From assembly GCA_964521715.1 (NCBI GenBank), contig CAZFSS010000028.1, positions 1-56,821 on the forward strand: a stretch of DNA of 56,821 bases, read 5' to 3'. The notes below the pieces were generated by a model. It worked only from the letters and a program-made list of their open reading frames with translations, was not told the DNA's origin and searched no databases. The stretch comes from DAOVRD01 sp964521715. Its GTDB lineage: Bacteria; Planctomycetota; Brocadiia; SM23-32. Within the stretch, counting starts at the first letter, position 1. The number at the start of each line of letters is the position of its first letter. A program made the translations under genes and the position numbers. Of this stretch, positions 27,456 through 36,091 are shown one piece after another.

Positions 27456-29009
27456 ATGGCACTGAGCGATTTCCTGTCCAAGGTGGATAGGGTCATCAAG
27501 AGGGACGACATCCGGGGCGTGTATGGCGTGGACATCGACGCGGACTTCGCCCACAGCCTCGGCCTGGCGCTTGCCGAGAACCTGATCGCCAATACGGCCG
27601 TCGACCCCGTCAACGTCGTCGTCGGCCATGACATGCGGCTCAGCGGCCCCGTCCTGGCCCAGGCGCTCTGCACCGGGCTCGACGACGGCGGGTGCCGCTC
27701 GATCACGATCGGCCTGGCCGGCACCGAGCTGGTCGGGTTCCTGGCTGCCAAGTACTCGGACGTGATCGATGGCGGCGTGATCATCACGGCGTCGCACAAT
27801 CCGAAGGACAACAACGGGTTCAAGTTCTACGGCCGGGCGGGGATGCCCCTGCCGCTGGCCGCCCGGATCGAGCCGCCGCTGCCCGAGGACCCCCTCAAGC
27901 GGCTGGCCCTGAGCATCAAGAAGCGCCGCATCCCGACGCGGCTGCGGTGGCGGGACTTCGCTCCGGACTACGTGCAGACCGCCATCGAGAAGGCCGGCGT
28001 GGACTTCGCCGCTGCGTCGGCAGGCGCCGAGGAGCCCCTGCGCGTCGCCGTCGAGGCAGGCAACGGGATGGGCGGCCGGATATGGCACGAGGTCGCCGGG
28101 CTCGCGCCCCAGTTCGAGTGGACCTTCTCGAACGACACGCCCGACGGTAACTTCCCGGTCGTCATCCCCAACCCCCTCCAGGCCGAATACCAGAAGATGG
28201 TCACCGACCTGGTCCTCAGGACCGGCAGCCAGATGGGCATCTGCTTCGACGGTGACGCCGACCGGGTGGCCGTGGCGGATGAGAAGGGCCGGATGCTCTC
28301 GCCGCCGCTGCTGACGGCCTCGATCGGCAAGCGGGTCCGCCAGAAGCTGGGCCCCGGCGCCAGGATCGCCTTCAACCTGGCCTCGAGCTGGATCGTGGCG
28401 GACACGTTCGGGAACCGCGACAACGTGCTGGGCGGCTCGGGCGCGCTCATCACGCCCGTCGGCTACAGCAAGATCAAGCCCATCATGTACGATAACCCGG
28501 ACATCGCCTTCGGCGCTGAGCATTCGGGCCATTACATGTTCCGCGACTTCTGGGGCGCCGACAGCGGCATGACGGCCGGCCTGCTCATGCTGGAGTGGGT
28601 GGCCGAGCTCCACGCGCAGGGAGAGACGCTCTCCTCCGCACTGGCGCAGCACAGGGCCCGCTACTGCGAATCGGGCGAGATCAACTTCCAGCTCCCGCCG
28701 AACCGGGCCGGCGACGACGTGATCGCCCGGGCGACGCGGCAGTTCGCGCGCGAGATCCGCCGCATGTACGTCGTCGTGGAGGACAGGTGCCGCATCGTGG
28801 ACTCCTACCCGCCGCAGGGGCTGGAGCTCAGCGTCTCCGACGTGCGCGCCGAGTGCGATGACTGGTGGTTCTGCATGCGCAAGAGCGGCACGGAGGCCGC
28901 CGGCGGCGACCTGCTCCGGCTCTTCGTCGAGGCGGACCGCGACCGCCGGCTCATGGAGCAGAAGCGCGACGCGCTGGCGGAGCTAGTCGGCCCCCAGCTG
29001 CGGGTGTGA
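27456..29009 (+). CDS. Phosphomannomutase/phosphoglucomutase family enzyme
   Basis: 517 residues, alpha-D-phosphohexomutase superfamily, which interconverts hexose 1- and 6-phosphates. Four active-site loops are present: the phosphoserine loop TASHNPKDNNGFKFYG, the Mg loop CFDGDADRVAVAD, the sugar-binding loop FGAEHSGHYMF, and the phosphate-binding loop RKSGTEAAGGDLLRLF. The opening DDIRGVYGVD matches the family start. The ATG at 27456 has GGAGA five bases upstream. Sugar preference cannot be read from the motifs; the product would feed nucleotide-sugar synthesis. yraN follows after 29 bases. Confidence 0.9.
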   Translation: MALSDFLSKVDRVIKRDDIRGVYGVDIDADFAHSLGLALAENLIANTAVDPVNVVVGHDMRLSGPVLAQALCTGLDDGGCRSITIGLAGTELVGFLAAKYSDVIDGGVIITASHNPKDNNGFKFYGRAGMPLPLAARIEPPLPEDPLKRLALSIKKRRIPTRLRWRDFAPDYVQTAIEKAGVDFAAASAGAEEPLRVAVEAGNGMGGRIWHEVAGLAPQFEWTFSNDTPDGNFPVVIPNPLQAEYQKMVTDLVLRTGSQMGICFDGDADRVAVADEKGRMLSPPLLTASIGKRVRQKLGPGARIAFNLASSWIVADTFGNRDNVLGGSGALITPVGYSKIKPIMYDNPDIAFGAEHSGHYMFRDFWGADSGMTAGLLMLEWVAELHAQGETLSSALAQHRARYCESGEINFQLPPNRAGDDVIARATRQFAREIRRMYVVVEDRCRIVDSYPPQGLELSVSDVRAECDDWWFCMRKSGTEAAGGDLLRLFVEADRDRRLMEQKRDALAELVGPQLRV

Positions 29010-29038
29010 GGCGATCCGCCCGCCCGCGATGGCGCACC

Positions 29039-29494
29039 ATGCTAGAGCAAGCGCGCAAGATCGGCCGGATCCTCAGGCTCCTCTGGCCCGCCGGGAGGCG
29101 CCGCGCGTCGCCGACGACCGAGCTGGGGAGGCGGGGCGAGAAGGAAGCGGCCCGCTACCTGAAGGGCGAGGGGTACACGATCCTGGAGCGCAACTTCCGC
29201 GCCAGGCAGGGGGAGATCGACCTGGTCGTGTTCCGGGACGGCGTGCTGGCCTTTGTCGAGGTGCGCGCCCAGACGGAGCCTGCCATGATCGATCCGCTGC
29301 GCACGATAACGCGCGGCAAGCAGCGCCGCATCATCAAGGCGGCGCAGACCTACCTGGCGGCCAACGAGGCCCGGATGGCCGACGTGGCGATGCGGTTCGA
29401 TGTCGTCACGGTCCTGTTCGACCGCGCCGGGCGGCCCGTGCGGACGAACCACGTCGAGGGGGCGTTTCAGGTCTCGCCGAGGGGCTTCTCCTGA
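29039..29494 (+). CDS. yraN: UPF0102 family protein YraN
   Basis: 151 residues, restriction-endonuclease-like fold of unknown role, usually a conserved housekeeping gene. Motifs: ELGRRGEKEAARYLKGEGY, ILERNFRARQGEIDLVV (the Glu-x-Asp of the nuclease-like site) and AFVEVRAQ where FVEVKTR is usual, so the catalytic Lys position is Arg here. C-terminal RFDVVTV fits the family. The ATG at 29039 gives the normal length with a slightly long N-terminus. Probably cotranscribed with the mutase. Confidence 0.88.
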   Translation: MLEQARKIGRILRLLWPAGRRRASPTTELGRRGEKEAARYLKGEGYTILERNFRARQGEIDLVVFRDGVLAFVEVRAQTEPAMIDPLRTITRGKQRRIIKAAQTYLAANEARMADVAMRFDVVTVLFDRAGRPVRTNHVEGAFQVSPRGFS

Positions 29495-29541
29495 TCCGGC
29501 TCCCGCACGCCCCGCCCCGAAGCAGTGGTAGCCGGACGCAT

Positions 29542-30639
29542 CTATCCCTGCGGTTCGGTTGCCTTCATGACAGCCCCAGGCAACGCGCCATGATCCCGCA
29601 GGAATCCCTCCATGCGGTTGCGGCGGGCCAGGTGGGCCGCGTCCAGCACCGACCGCCCTTCATTGTCCACTGCATTCACGGCAGCCCCGTGGGCAATGAG
29701 GATCTCAGCCACTTCCATCTCCCCCCCAAAGGCCGCAGCGTGCAGGGGCGTCTGACCATCCCGATCCCTCCGGTTCACGTCGGCGCCGTTCTGCACAAGC
29801 AACGCGGCCGCTTCGGCAGCACTCTTGGAGTCAACTTGATGGAGAGGAGTCCGCCCCCGTTCGTCTGCTGCATTTGCGTCTGCGCCATGCGCCAGAAAAA
29901 GGCCCGCAAGTTCGGCCGCACCGAAAAACGCTGCCCGATGCAAAGGGCTCTGCCCGGCCACGTCCCTTGCGTCCACCTCCGCGCCATGTTCCAACAGCAG
30001 CTCCGCAGGTCCCGTCTGTCCCCACTCTGCCGCCCAGTGCAGTGGCGTGCGGCCGTCCCTGTCTCTTGCATGAACGCTCGCTCCCTGCGCGAGGAGCAGT
30101 CTTGTGACGGCCTCGCCTGTGCGTACACCCTTGGCTGCGTAGTGCAGAGGCGTCATACCGTTTCCATCCGCCGCTTGGACGTCGGCGCCCCGATGGATCA
30201 GAAGTTGCACGGCGCCAAGTGTGTCCGCACGCCACACGCCGGCACAGCAATGGAGGGGGGTACGTCGACCGTCATCTCGAGCATCGACCTCAGCGCCGGC
30301 ATCCAGCAGAAGCTCCGCGACATCCTCATGCCCATTGATGCAGGCCCTGTGCAGTGGCGTCCAGCCCATGGACGTTCTGGCGTCGACCTCGGCTCCGTGG
30401 CGCAGGAGGACCGTGGCGACGTCCGCCCTGCCGCCTTCCGCGGCCTCATGCAGTGCGGTCTGGCTCCGGTCGTCTCTACAGTCTACATACACCCCCGAGC
30501 GTAGCAGCGCCTCTACCTTAGCCACCGCCCCATCATACGCCGCGTGACGTAGCTGCTCGCCCCGATCACACCCGGCGAGGACACCCAGCAACGCACCCAG
30601 CACGCAGAGACTTACCCACAGCCGAAGTCCCCCAAGCAT
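29542..30639 (-). CDS. Ankyrin-repeat lipoprotein
   Basis: 365 residues. The N-terminus is a lipoprotein signal: basic start, hydrophobic stretch, then the lipobox LAGC with Cys at about residue 24. Nine or so 33-residue ankyrin repeats follow with the usual TPLHxAA...LLxxGAxVxxRD consensus, nearly to the C-terminus. Expected to be anchored to a membrane facing the periplasm or outside and to bind a protein partner. The frame is open for 150 more residues upstream, but that part is the hexanucleotide array read in frame (alternating Ser-Cys), so the ATG at 30639 is chosen. Related in style to the two large ankyrin genes at 48-55 kb. Confidence 0.87.
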   Translation of the reverse strand: MLGGLRLWVSLCVLGALLGVLAGCDRGEQLRHAAYDGAVAKVEALLRSGVYVDCRDDRSQTALHEAAEGGRADVATVLLRHGAEVDARTSMGWTPLHRACINGHEDVAELLLDAGAEVDARDDGRRTPLHCCAGVWRADTLGAVQLLIHRGADVQAADGNGMTPLHYAAKGVRTGEAVTRLLLAQGASVHARDRDGRTPLHWAAEWGQTGPAELLLEHGAEVDARDVAGQSPLHRAAFFGAAELAGLFLAHGADANAADERGRTPLHQVDSKSAAEAAALLVQNGADVNRRDRDGQTPLHAAAFGGEMEVAEILIAHGAAVNAVDNEGRSVLDAAHLARRNRMEGFLRDHGALPGAVMKATEPQG

Positions 30640-30977
30640 CGTGGAACCTGGAGAGGGCCGCTCTCCTGGGCGTCGTGCAGGCATGGGACTTCCCTGCAAC
30701 GTGCCTGCGCCTATGGCAGGCCCCATCTGGCAGCCCGCGGCTTCCATACGCACACCCCAAGAGGGCCGATAGCTGAGCGGAGTATACCTCCGGCCGTCAG
30801 CGAGGTCAAGCCATAAAATGATCGCAGGGCACAACTCCTGCATGTGTGGGAGCAGGAGTAGTGACGGCAGTGGCCAGTGCTCAGTGGGCAGCCTCCGGCG
30901 CGCCGTAGCGGCGCTATGGAGGCCGCGAAGGCGGGTTGTCAGAAACGGCCACGAATGGAAGACGAACAACGGGAAAC

Positions 30978-31049
30978 GGGAGCACGAGTAGCAGCAAGAG
31001 TAAGAGCACGAGCAGGAGTAGGAGCAGGAGCAGGAGCACGAGCACGAGT
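30978..31049. repeat. Hexanucleotide repeat array (12 units)
   Basis: Twelve in-phase 6-base units on the pattern R-N-(G/C)-A-G-(C/T), such as AGGAGC, ACGAGC and AAGAGT, with no insertions or deletions. One strand is nearly all purine apart from the varying C and T positions. It lies in the 500-base gap 30640-31139, about 22 bases upstream of the promoter at 31072. The rest of that gap shows no gene or RNA that I recognise. Confidence 0.9.
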
Positions 31050-31071
31050 AACGGCGCGGCGCCCAATAAGC

Positions 31072-31100
31072 TTGACAAGCGCGGGGCCCATCTGGCATAG
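31072..31100 (+). promoter_or_regulatory. Promoter of the helical-repeat gene
   Basis: -35 TTGACA (31072-31077), 17-base spacer, -10 GCATAG (31095-31100), or CATAGT with an 18-base spacer; 39 bases before the ATG. Confidence 0.55.
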
Positions 31101-31139
31101 TCGTTGTCTCCATCCTGCTCGTCTTTCTGCCCCCGGAAC

Positions 31140-31607
31140 ATGGCCAAGAAACACGAACTCCCCGGTTTCTACGAGAAGCGCAAGATACTGTTCGGCGCGA
31201 AGACCACGCCCGAAAGGATGCGCCAGACGGGCAAGCTGTTCATGGACGCGGAGCGGTACGACGACGCCCTCGAGTTCTTTGAGCGCGCCAAGGCCGATGA
31301 CCTGACGCGGCAGATAGCGCAGGTTGCCATGGAGCGGGGGAACGTGCTCCTCTACATGCGGGCCAAGAAGGTGCTGGCGGAGCGGATCGCCGAGCAGGAA
31401 TGGAGCCGGCTGGCGGCCAGCGCGGAGGAGGCCGGCCAGTACGCCGGCGCCCGCGTGGCGCACCTGAAGGCAGGACACGAGGAGGACGCGGCCAGGCTCG
31501 CCAGGATGATGCCGGGCCCCGCCGCGGCGGAGGAGAAGCCGGCCCTCCAGGCAACGCCGGGCGAGCCGGGGCCGGCAGACGAGGGGCCTGAAACGGCGGT
31601 AGATTGA
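31140..31607 (+). CDS. Conserved-looking small TPR-like protein
   Basis: 155 residues; no family recognised with certainty. The N-terminus (KKHELPGFYEKRKILFGAKT) is basic with no signal peptide. The middle consists of amphipathic helix pairs in the TPR manner (AERYDDALEFFERAK, AEEAGQYAGARVAHLKAG); the last 35 residues are Pro/Glu-rich and probably disordered. Probably a cytoplasmic protein-interaction module. It precedes the ABC export cluster by about 100 bases and may be cotranscribed with it from the promoter at 31072. Confidence 0.7.
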   Translation: MAKKHELPGFYEKRKILFGAKTTPERMRQTGKLFMDAERYDDALEFFERAKADDLTRQIAQVAMERGNVLLYMRAKKVLAERIAEQEWSRLAASAEEAGQYAGARVAHLKAGHEEDAARLARMMPGPAAAEEKPALQATPGEPGPADEGPETAVD

Positions 31608-31708
31608 GAATCGCCGTTGAACTGGCGCAGGGCTGTGCGAACTAAGGAGATGTAGCGGCGCCGGGGGGCGCGTCCGGGCGCCGGTGCGCAACCACGGAGG
31701 AATCGGCA

Positions 31709-32662
31709 GTGCTCGTAGAAGCGCACGACCTGACCCGGTACTACGGGACTATCCTCGCGGTGGACCACGTGAGTTTCGGCATGGAGCGGGGGGACATTGT
31801 GGGCCTGCTCGGCCCGAACGGCGCCGGTAAGACGACGGCCATCCGCATGCTGACGGGCTTCCTGCCCGCCAGCGAGGGAACGGCGACCGTGGCGGGGTGC
31901 GACGTGCGCCGGGACTCGGTCGAGCTGCGCCGGCACATCGGCTACATGCCCGAGAACAACCCGCTCTATCCCGAGATGCGCACGTCGGAGTACCTGTCCT
32001 TCCGCGCGCACCTGAAGGGAGTGCCCCGCGCCCGGCGCCGCAGCCGCATTGCCGGATGCATGGAGCTGTGCGGAGTGGACGACGTCGCCGACCAGACCAT
32101 AGGCACGCTGTCCAAGGGCTACCGTCAGCGCGTGGGGCTGGCCGACGCGATGCTGGGCGACCCCGACGTGCTGATCCTCGACGAGCCCACGATCGGCCTG
32201 GACCCCAACCAGGTGCGCGAGGCCCGGCGGCTCATCCAGAGCCTGAGCGACCGGCATACGGTGCTGATCTCCACCCACATCCTGGCGGAGGCGGAGGCGA
32301 TCTGCAAACGCGTCCTCATCATTGACCGGGGCCGCATCATCGCGGACGACACGCCCCGCGCCCTGTCGGACAAGACCGCTCACGGGACCGTGCTCGTCGA
32401 GCTCAAGGGTAACGCCGATGAGATCACGGCCGCGCTCGAGAAGCTCCAGGGCGTCGACACGGTGCAGGCCGAGCGGCGCGACGGCTGGAACAGGTTCAGC
32501 CTGACCACGCGGCCCGGCGCGGATGTGCGGGAGAAGGTCTTCCGCGCGGCCGCAGAGCACGGGTGGGCGCTCAGGGAGCTGACCAGGACGCGCGCCTCGC
32601 TCGAAGACGTCTTCCACCGACTGACGGTGGGGCAGGAGACGGGCAGGCAGCAAGGCCAATGA
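31709..32662 (+). CDS. ABC transporter ATP-binding protein (GldA/NatA type)
   Basis: 317 residues. ATPase of an ABC-2 type exporter. Walker A GPNGAGKT, Q-loop region IGYMPENNPLYPEM, signature LSKGYRQRVGLA, Walker B VLILDEPTIGLDP and switch His in STHILAEAEA are all intact. The extra C-terminal domain (about residues 230-317) is typical of the GldA/CcmA group. GTG start with GGAGG eight bases upstream. First of five genes that resemble the gliding/export Gld set (ATPase, permease, GldG) found in many non-gliding bacteria, where the cargo is unknown. Confidence 0.92.
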   Translation: MLVEAHDLTRYYGTILAVDHVSFGMERGDIVGLLGPNGAGKTTAIRMLTGFLPASEGTATVAGCDVRRDSVELRRHIGYMPENNPLYPEMRTSEYLSFRAHLKGVPRARRRSRIAGCMELCGVDDVADQTIGTLSKGYRQRVGLADAMLGDPDVLILDEPTIGLDPNQVREARRLIQSLSDRHTVLISTHILAEAEAICKRVLIIDRGRIIADDTPRALSDKTAHGTVLVELKGNADEITAALEKLQGVDTVQAERRDGWNRFSLTTRPGADVREKVFRAAAEHGWALRELTRTRASLEDVFHRLTVGQETGRQQGQ

Positions 32663-32698
32663 CCGGAGCCGGCAAGGCCCGGCGCTGGAGAAGACGAC

Positions 32699-33577
32699 AT
32701 GACGGGACACGGCTCAACGCAGCAGCTCGAGCTGGATCAAGGCGAGGAGCTGCTGAGCTGGGAGAACCTGGGCGCCGAGCCGGCGGGATCGGCCTTCCGC
32801 CGGAGCATGCGCGAACTGCTGGCGCGGCCCGACTCGTTCTTCCGGAAGATGGCCGTCAGCGGCGGCCTGCACGAGCCACTGACGTTCTTCGCCATCGTGG
32901 CGGCGGCGGGGCTCCTCATTGCGTTTCCCGCCGCGCTTTCCTATTGCGTCCTTTCGGCGCCCGATCCTGAGCGCGTGACGCCTCAGGCCTATTCGGCCCA
33001 CATGCTGCCGGCGCGGGTGAGCGGGCTTCTGCTGGTGCTGACGCCCCTGGTGCTTGTCGGCGGCGCCGCGGCGATGGTGCTGCTCGGCACGCTGTTCCAC
33101 CTGGCCGGGAAGCCCTTCGCGGCCCGAAGCTGGGAGGCCTCGGTGAGCATATGGGTGTACTCGGTCAGCGCCGCGCTGATGCCGCTGGTGTTCTGTCTGG
33201 GCGTGGCGGGCGCGGTGTCGCTGGCCGGATACCTGATCGGCATTCCGTGGCCGGGCACTCGGGACACGGCCGCCCACCTGGCGAGCTGGACGTGGCTGGT
33301 CCTGGGATCGGCCGGTCTGTTGGCGGGCGCCGCCCTGCTCGTGGTGGACGCGGCGGTCGGCACGGCGCGGGCCCTGGAGGTCGACCTGTCGTTCGGGATC
33401 ACGGCAGGGGTCTCGGGCGTGATTGTGGCGGCGGCGGCCGTGACGGCGACGGCCTGGGGCGTCGGCCGAGGCGGCGTCAGGGGCACGTTGATCGCGGCGT
33501 GCGGCTGGGTCCTGTTCGCGTTCGTGGCCGGGGTTGCCGGCATCGTCAGGTCGCGGCGAGCGGCAAGGAGTTCCTGA
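32699..33577 (+). CDS. YIP1-family membrane protein
   Basis: 292 residues. A soluble acidic N-terminus (about 60 residues, containing LLARPDSFFRKMAVSGGL) precedes five or six membrane helices. The pattern of a domain beginning with F(F/Y)R.M and then helices with a TLFHLAGK motif between them is that of bacterial YIP1 proteins. These often sit beside ABC exporters, with no defined role. It lies between the ATPase and permease genes with short gaps (36 and 3 bases), so it is part of the same operon. Confidence 0.78.
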   Translation: MTGHGSTQQLELDQGEELLSWENLGAEPAGSAFRRSMRELLARPDSFFRKMAVSGGLHEPLTFFAIVAAAGLLIAFPAALSYCVLSAPDPERVTPQAYSAHMLPARVSGLLLVLTPLVLVGGAAAMVLLGTLFHLAGKPFAARSWEASVSIWVYSVSAALMPLVFCLGVAGAVSLAGYLIGIPWPGTRDTAAHLASWTWLVLGSAGLLAGAALLVVDAAVGTARALEVDLSFGITAGVSGVIVAAAAVTATAWGVGRGGVRGTLIAACGWVLFAFVAGVAGIVRSRRAARSS

Positions 33578-33580
33578 GAC

Positions 33581-34297
33581 ATGGTCAACGTGCCCGTCAT
33601 CGCCAAGCGCGAATTGAGCACCTACTTCTTGTCGCCGATCGCGTACGTGGTGCTGACGGGCTTTGCGCTGGCGCAGGGGCTGCTCTTCAGCCTGAACTTC
33701 GAGTCCGTGATGGAGGTCGACCGGGCGGGCCAGAACGCCCTGGCGCTGCCGTTGTTCCTGCTCATTCTGGCGATCCCGATCCTGACGATGCGCCTGTTGA
33801 GCGAGGAGACGGGCAGCGGCACCATCGAGAACCTGATGACGACGCCGGTGACGGAGGCCGAGGTGGTGCTGGGCAAGTACGTCGGGGCCCTCGTTTTTGC
33901 GGTCGCCATGTACGTGCCCATTCTGGCCGAGATCGCCTTCATCCGCCTGCTGGGGGAGATGGACACGGGGCCGCTGCTGTCGGGCCTCCTGGGGCTGTTC
34001 CTGCTGACGGCCCAGTTCATCGCGGTCGGGCTGCTTTGCTCGGCGTTCACGCGCATTCAGATCGCTTCGGCCATCATGAGCTTCGTGATACTGCTGGGGC
34101 TCTACTTCCTGTGGCTGCTGAGCCGTGAGGCGATGACGGGGACCGGCGGCGTGCTGCGCTACCTGTCGCCGCCCATGCATTACACGGGGTTCCTCAAGGG
34201 GATCGTGGACACGCGGGACGTGGCCTACTTCGTGCTGACCACCGGCGCCGTGCTCTTCCTGACCGTCAAGACCCTCGAGTTGAGGAAGTGGAGGTGA
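33581..34297 (+). CDS. ABC-2 type permease (GldF-like)
   Basis: 238 residues, six membrane helices. Starts VPVIAKRELSTYFLSPIAYVV, the usual beginning of the ABC-2 permeases paired with GldG. It also has the coupling segment RLLSEETGSGTIENLMTTPVTEAEVVLGKY after helix 2. A long C-terminal helix ends LTVKTLELRKWR. It forms the membrane channel for the ATPase at 31709, and is followed after five bases by the GldG-like gene. Confidence 0.9.
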   Translation: MVNVPVIAKRELSTYFLSPIAYVVLTGFALAQGLLFSLNFESVMEVDRAGQNALALPLFLLILAIPILTMRLLSEETGSGTIENLMTTPVTEAEVVLGKYVGALVFAVAMYVPILAEIAFIRLLGEMDTGPLLSGLLGLFLLTAQFIAVGLLCSAFTRIQIASAIMSFVILLGLYFLWLLSREAMTGTGGVLRYLSPPMHYTGFLKGIVDTRDVAYFVLTTGAVLFLTVKTLELRKWR

Positions 34298-34302
34298 GGG
34301 CG

Positions 34303-36066
34303 ATGGGCAAGGAGCGAGCGGCGCGCTGGAAGGTCATCAGCCGGCTGGGCGTTCTGCTAGGCGTCGGGTTCGTGCTCGGCAGCTTCGTCGCCCAGGACGT
34401 CAGCCCGCCCGGCTTCACGCAGATCGCCTACGTGACGGTGGGGCTATGGGTTGCGGCCGCCGTTCTGATGCTGGCGGGCGTCGTGCTGAACTTCGGCGAT
34501 CTGGTCCGCTTCTTCCGCGGCGGCCGGATGGGCGAGGGCGTCAACTTCGCCGCGACCGTGCTGCTGGCGGTGGCCCTGGTCGCGCTGCTCTGCTACATCA
34601 GCACGCGCCGATTCGCCCGACTCGACTGGACCGGGCAGCGGAAGTACAAGCTGCACACCAAGACGGAGAACATCCTGCGCTCGCTGGACCGCGACGTGGA
34701 CGTGACCATCGTCTACTCCCCGGCGGACCCGAGCGCAAGTGCTTGGCTGGAGCCAACGTCGGACATGCTGGACGAGTTCAAGGCTCTGAGCAGGCACATC
34801 GCGGTGCAGGAGGTGGACTGGTCCGTGCCCGCGAGCCGCAGCAAGCTGGAGGCGTTGCTCCAGCGGCTCGGCGAGGAGAGCGTGCCCGGCGGCTGCGTCG
34901 TGTTCGGGACCGCGGACTCGCACGAGATCGTCCCGTCCGGCAAGATCGTCGAGGCATCATATGCCCCCACGGGCCCGGCGGGCGCCTTCTCCGGGGAGGA
35001 CGCATTCGCCACCGCGCTGACGAAGCTCACCGAAACCGAGAAGGTGACGGTCTACGCCCTGACCGGGCACGGCGAACGGCCGCTCGAAGCGGAAGAGCCG
35101 ATGCCCATGGGCCCCCAGGAGCCGGGCCAGATCCTCAGCTCCGCGGAGTACTCCCTCTCCAGCGCCGTCAAGCAGCTCAGGAAGGACAACTACGAGGTCA
35201 AGCCCTTGAACCTGAGCGCGGCAGGATCGGTGCCCCAGGACTGCGCCGCCCTCCTGATCGCCGGCCCAAAGGCGCCGCTCAGCGAGGGCGAGATGCAGGC
35301 GCTGACGGACTACTTCGACAAGCGCGATGGCGCGGCCGTCGTCATGCTCGATCCTGACGTCCTGACGGGCACAAGCACGAACCTGCCCAAACTGCTCTCG
35401 CGCTACGGCGTAGAGGTCCGCACCGACGCCGTGGGCCTGGCGAACCTGCCGTCCGTTCTGGGCACGATCCAGACCCCGGAGGTGCCCATTGTGGCGGACG
35501 GCGTCGCCGACCATCCGATCACCTCCGACCTCCAGAACTACAGTTTCTCCTTTGGCAACGGGTGTCCGCTCGAAGTGGCCAACCCGCAGCCGGGCGAGAT
35601 GCTGGGCGCGAAGGCGCTGCTGACCGGAATCAAGTCAAGCTGGGGCGAGACGAACTACCAGCCGGACTCGCGGCGGCCGGCGGAGTACGACGCCGCCCAG
35701 GACGTGCCGGCGCCCGCCATCATGGCGGCCGTCGTGGAGCCGCAGGCGCCCCCGCCGGCCGGCCCCTACGGCCCTCCTCTTCCGGCGCAGGTTCGCGGGC
35801 CGCGGATCGTCGTGATCGGCAGTTCGCTGGCTTTCGTCAATGCCTACGTGGCGGATAGGCCGGCCAACCTGTACCTGTTGTTAAACGCCGTCAACTGGAT
35901 GGCCGGCAGGCTCCACATGCTCGGCATCCCGCCCAAGACGGTGGAGTTCAACCAGGTAGCCGTCTCGGAGAACCAGATCCGGGCGGCGCGCTATGTGTTC
36001 ATCGGCATCCTGCCCGCCTGCATCGTCGCGCTGGGCATCGCCGTCTGGGCAGTCCGCAGGAGATGA
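34303..36066 (+). CDS. GldG-like ABC auxiliary protein
   Basis: 587 residues. Three N-terminal helices (to about residue 100), then DWTGQRKYKLHTKTENILRSL, the hallmark of GldG/ABC_transp_aux proteins, a large periplasmic domain, and one C-terminal helix (FIGILPACIVALGIAVWAV). The domain carries the DUF4350-like pattern of a degenerate hydrolase fold (ALTGHGER, LLIAGPKAPLSEGE). A GTG at 34288 is also open, but the ATG at 34303 has GGAGGTGAGG three bases before it. Partner of the permease; its function in export is unknown. Confidence 0.88.
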   Translation: MGKERAARWKVISRLGVLLGVGFVLGSFVAQDVSPPGFTQIAYVTVGLWVAAAVLMLAGVVLNFGDLVRFFRGGRMGEGVNFAATVLLAVALVALLCYISTRRFARLDWTGQRKYKLHTKTENILRSLDRDVDVTIVYSPADPSASAWLEPTSDMLDEFKALSRHIAVQEVDWSVPASRSKLEALLQRLGEESVPGGCVVFGTADSHEIVPSGKIVEASYAPTGPAGAFSGEDAFATALTKLTETEKVTVYALTGHGERPLEAEEPMPMGPQEPGQILSSAEYSLSSAVKQLRKDNYEVKPLNLSAAGSVPQDCAALLIAGPKAPLSEGEMQALTDYFDKRDGAAVVMLDPDVLTGTSTNLPKLLSRYGVEVRTDAVGLANLPSVLGTIQTPEVPIVADGVADHPITSDLQNYSFSFGNGCPLEVANPQPGEMLGAKALLTGIKSSWGETNYQPDSRRPAEYDAAQDVPAPAIMAAVVEPQAPPPAGPYGPPLPAQVRGPRIVVIGSSLAFVNAYVADRPANLYLLLNAVNWMAGRLHMLGIPPKTVEFNQVAVSENQIRAARYVFIGILPACIVALGIAVWAVRRR

Positions 36067-36091
36067 GACGAGCAGGAGCGTCGAGGTAGCC

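Noticed and set aside
30978..31049. Possible CRISPR array
   Set aside because: Units are 6 bases and contiguous with no spacers and no cas genes; it is a microsatellite.
30640..31113. 150-residue N-terminal extension of the ankyrin lipoprotein with alternating Ser-Cys
   Set aside because: It is the hexanucleotide array translated; a lipoprotein signal begins at the internal ATG 30639.
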